Below are positions 9,016 to 18,852 of a stretch of DNA of 64,000 nt, piece after piece. The notes beneath the pieces are model-generated. The model was not told where the DNA came from, searched no databases, and was given only the letters and a program-made list of their open reading frames with translations. A program made the translations under genes and the position numbers. The first letter of the stretch is position 1, and each line of letters opens with the position of its first letter. Source of the DNA: an uncultured Clostridia bacterium (GTDB taxonomy: Bacteria; Bacillota; Clostridia; Oscillospirales; Acutalibacteraceae); the NCBI GenBank assembly GCA_944385105.1, contig CALWVR010000027.1:1-64000 (forward strand), given 5' to 3'.

Positions 9016-10602
9016 CTAATTAAGAACAGCCTCAGCGCACCGAATACCATCAACGGCAGCAGAAACTATTCCTCCAGAATAACCGGCACCTTCAGAACAT
9101 GGATATAAACCTTTAAAGTTAATAGACTGCATAGTTTCATCTCTTGTTATTCTTATAGGAGAAGAACTTCTAGTTTCAGGTGCAGTTAATATAGCATCGC
9201 CGAAGGAAAAACCATGGAGCTTTTTATCTAGTTTTATTATTCCTTCTTTTAATGAGCTGATAATAAATTGGGGGAAACACTCGCTAATATTACATAATTT
9301 GTATCCAGGCTTGTAGCTAGGCGTTACACTACCTAATTTATTTGAAACCTTATTTACAAGAAAATCTTTTACTAATTGTATGGGTGCATAATAATTTTGT
9401 CCTCCCAAATTAAATGCAGCTTTTTCTATTTTCCTTTGAAATTCCAAGCCGGCTAAAGGATGATCGCTACCAAAGTCACCAGGCCCAACGTTGACCAAAA
9501 GTGCACTATTTGCATTGGGTTCAGCTCTTGAAAATTTACTCATACCGTTTGTTACAACGTGTCCAAGCTCAGACGCAGCGGCAACGACAGTCCCACCAGG
9601 ACACATACAAAATGTATAAACACCCCTACCGCTGTTTAAGTGGACAGCAAGTTTATAATCAGCAGCCCCTAAAGCGATATGCCCTGCAAATTTTCCATAC
9701 TGAGCTTTATCTATTAAATTTTGTGGATGTTCTATGCGAACACCAACGGAAAAAGACTTTTGTGATATTTGAACACCGCGATTAAATAGCATTTTGAAAG
9801 TATCACGAGCGCTATGTCCTACACATAGTATGACGTTGTCAGTAACAATCTCGTGTTTCCCGTGTAAAGACTCAACTATTATACTATTAATAGAGTTATT
9901 TTCACTTAAGATATCAATGAGTTTTGTTTCAAATAATACTTCCCCACCTAAAGATATTATTTTATTTCTCATGTTTTCTACTATTTTAGCCAAGTGATCA
10001 GTCCCAATGTGTGGCTTTGATAAATATAATATTTCTTCAGGGGCGCCGCATAGAACAAGTTCTTTTAAAACTTGTTCTATGCGGGGATCTTTGATCCCCG
10101 TTGTAAGTTTTCCATCGGAAAACGTACCGGCGCCCCCCTCACCGAACTGAACGTTAGACTCAGGGTTTAATATACCATACTTAAAAAATTTATTAACGTC
10201 AATAATCCGTTTATCAATCGACTTTCCTCTTTCAATTACAATAGGTTTTTGGCCATATTTAGCAAGAATAAGAGATGCAAACATACCAGCAGGGCCAAAT
10301 CCTACAACAACAGGACGACTTTTTAATTTTTTACAAGAGGAAATGTTATAGTGATAAGGTTTAATAATAGAAGCATTTTTGTTACCACATAATTTAACCA
10401 CGTTTTTTTCATTATCGTTGACAATAACATTAATAGAGCAATTAAATTTTATATTATCTTTTTTTCTAGCATCGACTGATTTTTTATATAAATGTACCTC
10501 TTTTATTTTACTGCTATTTATATTTAATTGTCTAGCAGCTACTTCTTTTAGACTTGAAAAATCAAAATCTAAAGACAAGCAAATATTTGTTATTCTAATC
10601 AT
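9016..10602 (-). CDS. FAD-dependent dehydrogenase (COG2509 type)
   Basis: 528 residues. An N-terminal domain of about 90 residues precedes the Rossmann FAD-binding motif VVVGFGPAGMFAS; further family motifs are FGEGGAGTFSDGKL and the C-terminal GLYPCSEGAGYSGGIVSAAVDG. Members of this family are annotated as uncharacterised FAD-dependent dehydrogenases; the substrate is unknown. It is followed 15 bases upstream on the same strand by a second, unrelated FAD protein, suggesting an operon. Codons for the conserved GIKDPRIEQVL segment form two strong adjacent hairpins (10046-10100). Confidence 0.9.
   Translation of the reverse strand: MIRITNICLSLDFDFSSLKEVAARQLNINSSKIKEVHLYKKSVDARKKDNIKFNCSINVIVNDNEKNVVKLCGNKNASIIKPYHYNISSCKKLKSRPVVVGFGPAGMFASLILAKYGQKPIVIERGKSIDKRIIDVNKFFKYGILNPESNVQFGEGGAGTFSDGKLTTGIKDPRIEQVLKELVLCGAPEEILYLSKPHIGTDHLAKIVENMRNKIISLGGEVLFETKLIDILSENNSINSIIVESLHGKHEIVTDNVILCVGHSARDTFKMLFNRGVQISQKSFSVGVRIEHPQNLIDKAQYGKFAGHIALGAADYKLAVHLNSGRGVYTFCMCPGGTVVAAASELGHVVTNGMSKFSRAEPNANSALLVNVGPGDFGSDHPLAGLEFQRKIEKAAFNLGGQNYYAPIQLVKDFLVNKVSNKLGSVTPSYKPGYKLCNISECFPQFIISSLKEGIIKLDKKLHGFSFGDAILTAPETRSSSPIRITRDETMQSINFKGLYPCSEGAGYSGGIVSAAVDGIRCAEAVLN
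10046..10100. repeat. Two abutting perfect hairpins inside a coding sequence
   Basis: Arms 10046-10061 and 10069-10084 are a perfect 16-bp inverted repeat; 10082-10089 and 10093-10100 form a perfect 8-bp inverted repeat with a 3-base loop. They share bases 10082-10084, so they compete. Confidence 0.85.
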
Positions 10603-10617
10603 TTTTTCTCCTTATAT

Positions 10618-11895
10618 TTAAAAGTAAGACGCACTTTCCCCGGCAACGTATCCGGAGATCCAAGCCCAATGAAGATTAAAGCCACCGCAATCTCCATCAA
10701 CGTTTAAAAATTCACCTACGCAGTATAATCCTTTAATCAATTTAGACTCAAGGGTTTTGCTATAAAACTCATGTAAGTCAATGCCTCCGCAGGTTACTTG
10801 TGAATGTTTAAAATCAAGACAAGATATAGGAATAAAAGCCCAGTTTTTTATAGTACTAGCAATTTTATATATCTGAACTCTTGTCAATCTATCACATTTA
10901 CCTTCAGGGTTAATATTACAACTTTTTAATATAGCTCTAAACAATCTTTTATTAATGACGCCCAAAAATAGATTATCGTTGCAATCATAAGAAGATGTTT
11001 TAATTCTTTGGTATAATAATTCTTTAATTTCATCTAGAGAAAAGTCAGGCATTAGGTCTAAAATAATGGAGATATTTTTAGCATATTTTCCATTAACTGT
11101 TGAAAAATTTAAAAACTCTCCAACCAACCCTGATAAATTAAAAATACAAATGCCGGAAAGGCCTGTTTCGGTAAACTGAACTTCACCAAATTCTTTTTTA
11201 GCAATATTATTATCAGCAGTCAAAGTTACTCTGGCTGTTGCGCGAATACCTTTTAAAGATTTCTCAAACCCCATATTAGTTACAATAGGAACTAAGCTTG
11301 GAAATGTCTTTGTTACCTTATGCCCAAACCTAGTTAAAATTTTATAAGCATCAGTACAAAGAGAAAGAGTAGGACTGGATTTTCCCCCACAGGCCATTAT
11401 GAGCTTTTTAGACTTTATTATTTTATCGTGGCAATCGACAAAAAAGTTGTCCTTACATTTCTCTATAGAATGTATGTTTATATCACATAGAGTTTTAACT
11501 CCAAATATTTCTAATTGTTTTCTTAAAATATCAAGTACAACTGAAGCCTGTTCACAATATGGATATGCTCTACCACAATTATCATACTTAATAATTAGCC
11601 CAATACTTTTAAAAAATTTTATTATAAAGTCAGAGTTAAATTCTTTTAAAATGGGTCCTATGTAATTTCTAGCAGAATAATTATAATTTTTAGAGTCTAT
11701 GTTTTTATTAGTTAAGTTGCATTTACCGTTACCAGTCATGAGAATCTTTTTACCAATTCTAGAGGACTGTTCAAGAATAATAATATTGCAAGGCTTATTT
11801 TGTCTATCTAAGGATTTTGCCGCTACTATGGCCGAGGTAATTCCAGATGCACCTCCTCCAACAATAGCAATGTCAGTATGTATAGTTTCTTTCAT
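10618..11895 (-). CDS. NAD(P)/FAD-dependent oxidoreductase, BaiN/HI0933 family
   Basis: 425 residues. FAD-binding motif AIVGGGASGITSA near residue 10, the family motif GKKILMTGNGKCNLTN, and the C-terminal GLYCVGEFLNVDGDCGGFNLHWAWISG. This is the HI0933/YhiN (COG2081) family; some members act in bile-acid or flavin-linked reductions, but no substrate can be assigned here. It lies between a COG2509 oxidoreductase (15-base gap) and a small membrane protein, all on the minus strand. Confidence 0.9.
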   Translation of the reverse strand: MKETIHTDIAIVGGGASGITSAIVAAKSLDRQNKPCNIIILEQSSRIGKKILMTGNGKCNLTNKNIDSKNYNYSARNYIGPILKEFNSDFIIKFFKSIGLIIKYDNCGRAYPYCEQASVVLDILRKQLEIFGVKTLCDINIHSIEKCKDNFFVDCHDKIIKSKKLIMACGGKSSPTLSLCTDAYKILTRFGHKVTKTFPSLVPIVTNMGFEKSLKGIRATARVTLTADNNIAKKEFGEVQFTETGLSGICIFNLSGLVGEFLNFSTVNGKYAKNISIILDLMPDFSLDEIKELLYQRIKTSSYDCNDNLFLGVINKRLFRAILKSCNINPEGKCDRLTRVQIYKIASTIKNWAFIPISCLDFKHSQVTCGGIDLHEFYSKTLESKLIKGLYCVGEFLNVDGDCGGFNLHWAWISGYVAGESASYF

Positions 11896-11921
11896 TTTTT
11901 ATGTTCCTATAATTAATTTAA

Positions 11922-12413
11922 TTAAAACAAACTTGGTATTGCATAAGAAAGTATAGACATTATTATACCAGCTGTTAAGACACCAAGAGAAATAGGTATC
12001 ATAGAATCTTTTAGATTCATTCTTAAAGCTGATGCAATAAGAGCACCAGTCCAACCACCAGTACCGGGAAGTGGGACTGCAACAAAGGTAAAAAGCCCCC
12101 ATTTTCTATATTTCTTAACTGATTCACTTTTTGCTATAGCCTTTTTTTCAAAGTGCTCAACAAATTTTTTTAATGGAGTCTTTTTTAAAAACTCAAATAT
12201 TTTATCTATAAAGAGTAAAATAAATGGTAAAGGTAATAAATTTCCTATTAAACAAATCGGAAAAGCATAAATAAAATCTACTTTTAAAATACTTGCTGCG
12301 ATAAGTCCACCACGTAATTCTAATATAGGTAACATTGATATCACAAATATAATAATTTCAGATGGAATATTTGATAATCCGTTTGTTATAGATGTTATTA
12401 AAGATTCAGCCAA
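11922..12413 (-). CDS. Small multidrug-export-like membrane protein (COG2426)
   Basis: 163 residues with about four hydrophobic segments and the family motif PILELRGGLIAA near residue 27, plus VPLPGTGGWTGALIAS. It belongs to the PF06695 family named for putative small multidrug export; the function is not established. It is the first gene of a likely three-gene minus-strand operon with the two FAD proteins. Confidence 0.85.
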   Translation of the reverse strand: MAESLITSITNGLSNIPSEIIIFVISMLPILELRGGLIAASILKVDFIYAFPICLIGNLLPLPFILLFIDKIFEFLKKTPLKKFVEHFEKKAIAKSESVKKYRKWGLFTFVAVPLPGTGGWTGALIASALRMNLKDSMIPISLGVLTAGIIMSILSYAIPSLF

Positions 12414-12599
12414 TATAAATACCTCCTAAATACTAATGATCAAAGTTAATTATAATAGATAGTCAAAAATTTATCAAACCTTTATTATACTAATATATAA
12501 TTATTTATAATAGAACTGTAGGGGCTAAAGTTATTGCTTTTATAACGTAAAAAAGTTATAATTAAACTTAATAAAGTAATTTTGGGGGTATAAATTAAA

Positions 12600-13709
12600 A
12601 TGGCATTGGATAGAAAGAAGGCTCTTGAGACAGCTCTAAGTCAAATAGAAAAACAATTTGGAAAAGGAGCGGTTATGCGCCTTGGAAAAACTGATACGAT
12701 GAATGTTGATTCAGTATCAACAGGTTCTCTTTCCCTTGATATGGCACTTGGGATAGGTGGACTTCCAAGAGGACGAATTATTGAAGTTTATGGGCCGGAG
12801 TCTTCTGGTAAGACGACATTAGCCTTACATTGTATTGCACAAGGTCAAAAAAATGGAGGCAATGCAGCTTTTATAGATGTTGAACATGCGCTTGACCCTG
12901 TTTATGCATCGAATTTAGGTGTTGATGTTGATTCGCTTTTAGTTTCCCAGCCGGATACAGGAGAACAAGCTTTGGAAATAACAGAATCGCTAGTTAGATC
13001 AGGGGCAATAGATGTAATAGTGGTAGACTCGGTAGCAGCGCTTGTACCGAAAGCTGAAATTGAAGGTGAAATGGGAGACTCACATGTAGGACTGCAAGCT
13101 AGATTAATGTCACAAGCACTTAGAAAACTAGCAGGCGCTATCTCAAAATCTAACTGTGTAGCTATTTTTATAAATCAGCTTCGTGAAAAGGTAGGGGTTG
13201 TTTATGGAAATCCTGAAGTAACACCTGGTGGACGTGCTTTAAAGTTTTATTCTTCAGTTAGAATTGATGTTAGAAAAATAGAAACTTTGAAAAATGGTTC
13301 TGAGATTATTGGAGCTAGAACTAGGGCAAAGGTTGTAAAGAACAAAATAGCACCTCCATTTAGAGAAGCAGAGTTTGATATTATGTATGGAACGGGTATA
13401 TCAAGAGATGGAGAGTTATTAGATTTAGCTGTTAAACTTGATATAGTGAAAAAGAGTGGTGCATGGTTTTCATATAAGGATGCAAAACTGGGACAAGGAA
13501 GAGATAAGGTTAAAGAGTTTTTCCGTAATAATGTAGAGATTGCAAAGGAAATAGAGTCTAAGGTAATTGAAAATATTGATAAGATATATGGCAAAGCTGG
13601 ACGTACTGTTGCTGGACGAGCAGGTGCTACTGAAATTGTTGTACCTGTTGAAACAAAATCTGAATCAGAAGTAAAGGCTAACATAGATATTATGGTAGAT
13701 GACGATTAG
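12600..13709 (+). CDS. recA: Recombinase RecA
   Basis: 369 residues. Walker A is GPESSGKT (65-72); Walker B is in [22 protein letters not shown]; the L2 loop region and [11 protein letters not shown] follow. RecA coats single-stranded DNA for strand exchange and stimulates LexA self-cleavage. ATG at 12600 follows GGGGG by about 11 bases. I see no convincing LexA box in the 180 bases upstream. The stop overlaps the GTG start of recX by one base. Confidence 0.98.
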   Translation: MALDRKKALETALSQIEKQFGKGAVMRLGKTDTMNVDSVSTGSLSLDMALGIGGLPRGRIIEVYGPESSGKTTLALHCIAQGQKNGGNAAFIDVEHALDPVYASNLGVDVDSLLVSQPDTGEQALEITESLVRSGAIDVIVVDSVAALVPKAEIEGEMGDSHVGLQARLMSQALRKLAGAISKSNCVAIFINQLREKVGVVYGNPEVTPGGRALKFYSSVRIDVRKIETLKNGSEIIGARTRAKVVKNKIAPPFREAEFDIMYGTGISRDGELLDLAVKLDIVKKSGAWFSYKDAKLGQGRDKVKEFFRNNVEIAKEIESKVIENIDKIYGKAGRTVAGRAGATEIVVPVETKSESEVKANIDIMVDDD

Positions 13710-14314
13710 TGAAGATTACATATATTAAAAAAGAGAAAAAGATGTTAAGTTCAATTTTTGTTGACGGTGAATTTTATGCAAAAATAGACAATGAAATTGC
13801 TTATAAATATAAGTTGCATCAAGGAAAAGAAGTTAGTGAAGAGCTCTTATCAGAGGTTGTTTATGAGTCGGATTATAAAAGAGCTAAAGATAAGGCTCTT
13901 TATGCTTTATCATTTAGGGACTATGCAAAAGGCGAACTTATTGAAAAATTAAAAATAGATTATAGCAATGAGGCGGCTAATGCAGCTGCTGACAAAATGG
14001 AAGAGTTAGGGTTTTTAAATGATACGAAATTTGCGCAAAAATATGCTAAAGAACTGATTTTTACAAAAAAGCTGTCTAAAAGTAGAGCCGAGTATGAACT
14101 TATAAAAAAAGGGATAAGTAAAGATATTATTGAATGCATTATGAGTGATATAGAATATGAACCGATTGATCAAATAAAGTTCTTAATTGAAAAAAAATAT
14201 AAGGGAGCATATGACGATGAAAAAATAAAGCGTCGAGCAATTTCTTACTTACAAAGGCAAGGATATTCTTTTTCAGATATAAAAAATGTACTTTTAAATA
14301 CCGACTCTTATTAA
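13709..14314 (+). CDS. recX: Regulatory protein RecX
   Basis: 201 residues, with the typical three-helix repeats (ALYALSFRDYAKGELIEKL, FLNDTKFAQKYAKELI). RecX modulates RecA filament activity. The GTG start overlaps the recA TAG by one base, so the two are translationally coupled. A terminator follows at 14340. Confidence 0.93.
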   Translation: MKITYIKKEKKMLSSIFVDGEFYAKIDNEIAYKYKLHQGKEVSEELLSEVVYESDYKRAKDKALYALSFRDYAKGELIEKLKIDYSNEAANAAADKMEELGFLNDTKFAQKYAKELIFTKKLSKSRAEYELIKKGISKDIIECIMSDIEYEPIDQIKFLIEKKYKGAYDDEKIKRRAISYLQRQGYSFSDIKNVLLNTDSY

Positions 14315-14339
14315 AAACCAATAAAAATGTTTTATATTG

Positions 14340-14390
14340 GAGCGGCGTCATAACCTGCAAAACGTCGGGGAGAGTGCCGCTCTTTTATTT
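14340..14390 (+). terminator. recA-recX terminator
   Basis: Arms 14340-14346 and 14376-14382 pair over 7 GC-rich bp with a 29-base loop, then TTTTATTT. It separates recX from rimO; the long loop leaves room for a regulated structure, but no known riboswitch is recognised. Confidence 0.65.
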
Positions 14391-14423
14391 GTTCAATTTG
14401 TGTTTGATGAAAGGAAATATATT

Positions 14424-15758
14424 ATGGGTTACCGGATTAATTTATTAAGTTTAGGATGCGAAAAAAATAGAGTAGACTCAGAGGTAATGCTATCAATACT
14501 ATCTAAAGAAGGACATAAAATAGTGGATGATCCTAATGAGGCCGACGTGGGAATTATAAATACTTGTGGCTTTATAAAAGATGCAAAAGAAGAAAGCATA
14601 GAAGAGATATTATATTTCATAAGATTAAAGAGAGAAAATAAATTAAAGAAGATTATAATTTCAGGATGTCTTAGTGAGAGATATAAAGGGGAAATTTTAA
14701 AAGAGTTTCCTGAAGTTGATGCAGCTATTGGAATAGGTGCTGTGGGTGACATTGCTAAGGTAGTTAAAGAAGCAATGGAAGGAAGGACTATAGAAATATT
14801 TAAGGATAAGTGTTTATTGCCACTCAATGCTGATAGAATGAGAACCACTCCGTCTCATTACGCTTATCTAAAAATATCAGATGGATGTAGTAATTGCTGT
14901 ACATATTGTGCGATACCTCAGATACGTGGAAGTTTTAGAAGTCGTAAAATTGAGGATATAATTAAAGAGGCAGAGTCGATGGCTAATTCTGGAGTAAAGG
15001 AAATTGTAATAATAGCCCAAGACACAACTCGTTATGGGGAAGATATATATGGAGAACTTAAATTACCTGAATTGTTAAAGAAATTATGTGAAATAGATAA
15101 GATAAAGTGGATAAGACTTTTATATTGCTACCCCGATAGGCTAACTGACAATTTAATTGACGTGATAGCAAAAGAAGATAAGATTGTAAAATATATAGAT
15201 TTACCACTTCAGCACTGTAATGAAAAAATATTAAAGTCAATGAATCGAAGTGGAAATGTGCAAAGTCTAAAGGCACTTTTAAAGAAGATTAGGGATAAAA
15301 TACCAAATGTAACTCTTAGAACGACATTTATTGTGGGGTTCCCGGGAGAAACAGATAAGGAGTTTACAGAGCTTTGTGAATTTTCCAAGGAAATAGGATT
15401 TGAAAGGATGGGATGTTTTAAATATTCAGCCGAAGAGGGGACGAAAGCAGCAAAATTTAATAATCAAGTGCCTGAAGATATAAAAAATAAAAGATTAGAC
15501 TTAATTATGACAGAACAAGACCTTATAATGGAACAAAAAGCAAGAAATATGAAGGGAAAAGAAATAGAGGTATTAATAGACAGATTTGATCCTGACACTG
15601 GATATTATTATGGTAGAAGCCAAGCTGAAGCTCCGGACGATGTTGATGGATATCTATATGTTGTACCAAGTAATTATGTAGAAGTAAAACAAGGAGATAT
15701 TGTGAGAGTATTAGTTAAGGATTATGTTGGATACCAAACAATTTGTGAGTTAATATAA
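14424..15758 (+). CDS. rimO: Ribosomal protein S12 methylthiotransferase
   Basis: 444 residues from ATG 14424. Order: N-terminal methylthiotransferase domain (NLLSLGCEKNRVDSE; cluster Cys residues including NTCGFI and SGCLSERY), radical SAM core with CSNCCTYC near residue 152, and a C-terminal TRAM domain. It methylthiolates an Asp of ribosomal protein S12. A longer frame opens at 14337 but runs through the recX terminator; the true start is taken as 14424 because GAAAGGA lies about 9 bases upstream and the family N-terminus begins there. Confidence 0.95.
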   Translation: MGYRINLLSLGCEKNRVDSEVMLSILSKEGHKIVDDPNEADVGIINTCGFIKDAKEESIEEILYFIRLKRENKLKKIIISGCLSERYKGEILKEFPEVDAAIGIGAVGDIAKVVKEAMEGRTIEIFKDKCLLPLNADRMRTTPSHYAYLKISDGCSNCCTYCAIPQIRGSFRSRKIEDIIKEAESMANSGVKEIVIIAQDTTRYGEDIYGELKLPELLKKLCEIDKIKWIRLLYCYPDRLTDNLIDVIAKEDKIVKYIDLPLQHCNEKILKSMNRSGNVQSLKALLKKIRDKIPNVTLRTTFIVGFPGETDKEFTELCEFSKEIGFERMGCFKYSAEEGTKAAKFNNQVPEDIKNKRLDLIMTEQDLIMEQKARNMKGKEIEVLIDRFDPDTGYYYGRSQAEAPDDVDGYLYVVPSNYVEVKQGDIVRVLVKDYVGYQTICELI

Positions 15759-15770
15759 CTTGGAGGATAT

Positions 15771-16364
15771 ATGAATACGCCAAATAAACTAACAGTATTT
15801 AGAATACTTTTAATTCCCGTGTTAATTGTATTTATATTAGTTCAACAGATACAAAATAGATTTTTATATGCTACAATAGTTTTTATCATTGCGGCTTTGA
15901 CTGACCACTTAGATGGAAAGCTTGCAAGAAAGAATGGACAAATAACGGACTTTGGCAAGTTTTTGGACCCACTTGCGGATAAAATGTTAGTAATGTCGTC
16001 GTTTATATGTTTTGTAGATATAGAAATATTAAGTGCAGTTCCAGTAATAATAATTTTAATGAGAGAATTTATAGTTACTTCAATAAGGTTAGTGGCAATG
16101 AGTTCCGGAAAGGTAATAGCGGCTAACTTTTGGGGAAAACTTAAGACGGTCTCTCAAATAATAGCAATTATTGTTATTTTATTTCTTGAACATATTAAGA
16201 GAGCATGTATACCAACAATGTTAAATTTTAGTGCAAGGGAAAATGTACTTATGGTCTTTGAAACGATAGACTTAATTTTTATTTGGGTGTCTGTATTGTT
16301 TACTCTAGTTTCGGGAATAATTTACATTATGGATAATATAGAGATTATAAAAACTGCAAAATAA
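15771..16364 (+). CDS. pgsA: CDP-diacylglycerol-glycerol-3-phosphate 3-phosphatidyltransferase
   Basis: 197 residues, several transmembrane segments. The CDP-alcohol phosphatidyltransferase signature is visible at about residues 45-72: DG..AR, then TDFGKFLDPLAD. It makes phosphatidylglycerol-phosphate at the membrane. It starts 12 bases after rimO with a GGAGG site, so the two are co-transcribed. One substitution is seen: DHLDG where DxLDG usually has a small or aromatic residue. Confidence 0.94.
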   Translation: MNTPNKLTVFRILLIPVLIVFILVQQIQNRFLYATIVFIIAALTDHLDGKLARKNGQITDFGKFLDPLADKMLVMSSFICFVDIEILSAVPVIIILMREFIVTSIRLVAMSSGKVIAANFWGKLKTVSQIIAIIVILFLEHIKRACIPTMLNFSARENVLMVFETIDLIFIWVSVLFTLVSGIIYIMDNIEIIKTAK

Positions 16365-16366
16365 TG

Positions 16367-16394
16367 TTGCATATTATAACATTTTGAGTATAAT
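16367..16394 (+). promoter_or_regulatory. Promoter of the T-box-cysE operon
   Basis: TTGCAT, a 16-bp spacer and TATAAT, starting three bases after the pgsA stop and just before the T-box leader. Confidence 0.6.
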
Positions 16395-16399
16395 GTATA

Positions 16400-16650
16400 A
16401 TATAATGAATAAATGCGTTTAAAGAGAGAAGTACTCGATAGATTAGCTATATCAGAGAGAAAACATATTTGCTGAGAGTGTTTTTTATAGCTTTATTGAG
16501 GAATGCACTTGCTAGCATGTGGGGGGAATTTTTAGTATCCCCATACGGGATTGCCACCGTTATAGGCTTTTGAGAGATAAATCGGAGTGGAACCGCGAGA
16601 TGTCGCCTCCGTCCTTGTAATTTAGGATGGTAGACGCATCTCATTTTTTG
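16400..16650 (+). promoter_or_regulatory. Cysteine T-box riboswitch
   Basis: The Stem I element AGAGAGAAGTACT starts near 16421. The specifier region reads GAATGCACTT, placing the Cys codon TGC at 16504-16506. The conserved T-box GGAGTGGAACCGCG is at 16584-16597 and is followed by CGCCTCCGTCC, the usual antiterminator/terminator overlap. The terminator arms are GAGATG (16597-16602) and CATCTC (16637-16642) with inner pairing, then TTTTTT. Uncharged tRNA-Cys should allow readthrough into cysE-cysS. Confidence 0.93.
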
Positions 16651-16820
16651 TTTTAGAAAGACTAAAAGCTTTCATTCGCCAATCAAACAATACAAATTTG
16701 AGTTGATTAGAAGGGCAGAACATATCTTTTGAAAAACATATATGTATTGAGAAGTTTGGTGCTTTGATTTGTGGATGTATAAAACATATATTTACCTTTA
16801 TTTTAGGATGGTGTGAACAT
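16651..16820 (+). other. 170-base spacer between the T-box and cysE
   Basis: After the T-box terminator there is no recognised element. A frame open from TTG 16764 into cysE lacks a ribosome binding site and would add 19 unconserved residues. Confidence 0.4.
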
Positions 16821-17351
16821 ATGTTTGATAATCTGAAGTCTGACTTAAAGTCAATAAAAGAAAGAGACCCTGCAGCAGGATCAATTTTTGAAATCTACTT
16901 TTTATATCCGGGTTTTAAAGCAGTAAGAACATATCGCAAGGCAAATTGGTTTTTTAAGCATAATATGAAGGCTATTGCAATGTTTCTTTCTCAAAGAGCA
17001 AGACGCAAAACGGGAATAGAGATACATCCTGGGGCTAAAATTGGAAAGGGTCTTTTTATTGACCATGGGATGGGAGTGGTTATAGGAGAGACAACTGAGA
17101 TAGGAGATAATTGTACAATATATCAAAATGTAACTTTAGGCGGGACAAAAACAAATAAGGGTAAAAGACACCCAACTCTGGGAAACAATGTTTTAGTTGG
17201 AGCAGGGGCGAAGGTTTTAGGATCTTTTAAAGTGGGGGATGATGCTAAAATTGGAGCAGGAGCTGTTGTGATACATGAAGTGCCGAAGGGAGCAACATTT
17301 GTAGGAATTCCAGCAAGAGAAGTAAAGAAGTCTAAGAACTATAGAAAATAA
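16821..17351 (+). CDS. cysE: Serine O-acetyltransferase
   Basis: 176 residues from ATG 16821. N-terminal helical part ([17 protein letters not shown]), then left-handed beta-helix hexapeptide repeats ([31 protein letters not shown]) with the catalytic His in IDHGMG and the C-terminal family tail. It acetylates serine for cysteine synthesis. The start is chosen by AGGATGGTG 8 bases upstream and the family's usual N-terminus. It is directly under a Cys T-box and upstream of cysS, so both supply charged tRNA-Cys. Confidence 0.95.
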   Translation: MFDNLKSDLKSIKERDPAAGSIFEIYFLYPGFKAVRTYRKANWFFKHNMKAIAMFLSQRARRKTGIEIHPGAKIGKGLFIDHGMGVVIGETTEIGDNCTIYQNVTLGGTKTNKGKRHPTLGNNVLVGAGAKVLGSFKVGDDAKIGAGAVVIHEVPKGATFVGIPAREVKKSKNYRK

Positions 17352-17388
17352 ATTTTTATATATTGTAGAGGAAAGAGGGGCTAATTTT

Positions 17389-18801
17389 ATGAAGATTTAT
17401 AATACCATGACAAGAAAAAAAGAGGACTTTGTTCCTATAAATGAGGGAGAAGCGCGAATTTATGCATGCGGTCCTACAGTATATAACTATATTCATATAG
17501 GAAATGCAAGACCTATTTGTGTGTTTGATGTATTAAGACGCTATATGGAATACAAAGGGCTTAAGGTTAATTATATTCAAAATTTTACAGATATAGATGA
17601 TAAAATTATAAATAAAGCAAATGAAGAGGGCGTTGACTACCTTAAAGTAGCGGAGAAGTATATAAATGAATATAAAAAGGATGCAGCTGGACTAAATATA
17701 AAAGAGGCAACTGTTCACCCAAAAGCTACAGAAAATATAAAAGAGATTATCGATATGGTGAGCACGTTAATAGATAAGGGAAATGCATATTTAGTTTCAA
17801 ATGGTGATGTTTATTTTAGCACAAAGTCTTTTGAAGGTTATGGAAAACTATCTCATCAGCCATTGGAGGATCTAGAAGCAGGGGCGAGAATAAGCATTGG
17901 AGAATTGAAGAAAGACCCTATGGACTTTGCTGTTTGGAAAGCAGCAAAAGAAGGAGAACCCTATTTTGAGTCTCCTTGGGGAAAGGGAAGGCCAGGTTGG
18001 CATATAGAATGTTCAGCTATGGCAAGAAGGTACCTTGGGGAAACAATAGATATACATTGCGGGGGACAAGATCTTATTTTCCCACATCATGAAAATGAAA
18101 TAGCGCAAAGTGAATGCTGTACGGGATTATGTTTTGCTAATTATTGGATGCACAACGGCTATATTAATATAGATGATAAAAAGATGTCAAAGTCATTGGG
18201 AAACTTTTTTACAGTGAGAGATGTAGCAAAAGAATATGGATATGAGCCAATTAGATTTTTAATGATATCATCTCATTATAGAAGTCCCATAAACTATAGC
18301 AGAAAAATAATAGAACAATGTATAGCCTCTCTTGATAGACTATATACATGCAGAAATAATCTAGATTTTATACTCGAAAATGCTAGTGGGGAAACTAGTA
18401 ATAAAGAAATTCGTGTAAAGGGTATACTAGTTCGTAATAAGATTAATTTTATTAAAGCTATGGACGATGATTTGAATACAGCTGATGCTATTGCTGCACT
18501 TTTTGACTTAACAAGAGATATAAATTCAAATATAAATAGTCAGTCATCGAAGGAACTTGTGATGTATGCTGCTAATTTGTTTGATGAATTAGCTTCAATA
18601 TTAGGCCTTGTTTATAATAGAGAAAAGGAGTCTTTAGATGAAGAAATAGAAAAACTAATAGAGAAAAGGCAAGAAGCAAGAGCTAATCGTGACTTTGCCA
18701 CTGCGGACAAAATTAGAGATGAACTCAAAAGCAGAAATATAATACTTGAAGATACGGCTCAAGGTGTAAAATGGCATATAGCAAAGTCTATTAAAGTTTA
18801 A
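17389..18801 (+). CDS. cysS: Cysteine-tRNA ligase
   Basis: 470 residues. The zinc-site CGPTVYNY and HIGH-type motif HIGNARP lie near residue 28-45; GWHIECSAM and the second zinc region [12 protein letters not shown] follow; the KMSKS motif is KMSKSLGN near residue 265. It charges tRNA-Cys. It is 37 bases after cysE in the T-box operon. AGAGG precedes the ATG. Confidence 0.97.
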   Translation: MKIYNTMTRKKEDFVPINEGEARIYACGPTVYNYIHIGNARPICVFDVLRRYMEYKGLKVNYIQNFTDIDDKIINKANEEGVDYLKVAEKYINEYKKDAAGLNIKEATVHPKATENIKEIIDMVSTLIDKGNAYLVSNGDVYFSTKSFEGYGKLSHQPLEDLEAGARISIGELKKDPMDFAVWKAAKEGEPYFESPWGKGRPGWHIECSAMARRYLGETIDIHCGGQDLIFPHHENEIAQSECCTGLCFANYWMHNGYINIDDKKMSKSLGNFFTVRDVAKEYGYEPIRFLMISSHYRSPINYSRKIIEQCIASLDRLYTCRNNLDFILENASGETSNKEIRVKGILVRNKINFIKAMDDDLNTADAIAALFDLTRDINSNINSQSSKELVMYAANLFDELASILGLVYNREKESLDEEIEKLIEKRQEARANRDFATADKIRDELKSRNIILEDTAQGVKWHIAKSIKV

Positions 18802-18852
18802 TTGAAAATGGAGGATAAAGTTCTTAGGTATGATATAAGAATCTAATTGGTT

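Noticed and set aside
12414..12599. LexA box upstream of recA
   Set aside because: I looked for GAAC..GTTC-type and related inverted repeats and found none convincing.
14337..14423. Longer N-terminus for rimO
   Set aside because: The extension crosses the recX terminator hairpin, has no ribosome binding site and is not in the family.
16447..16644. 65-residue ORF on the minus strand
   Set aside because: It lies entirely opposite the T-box riboswitch and has no support of its own.
16764..16820. Longer N-terminus for cysE
   Set aside because: TTG 16764 lacks a ribosome binding site; AGGATGGTG is placed for ATG 16821, where the family N-terminus begins.
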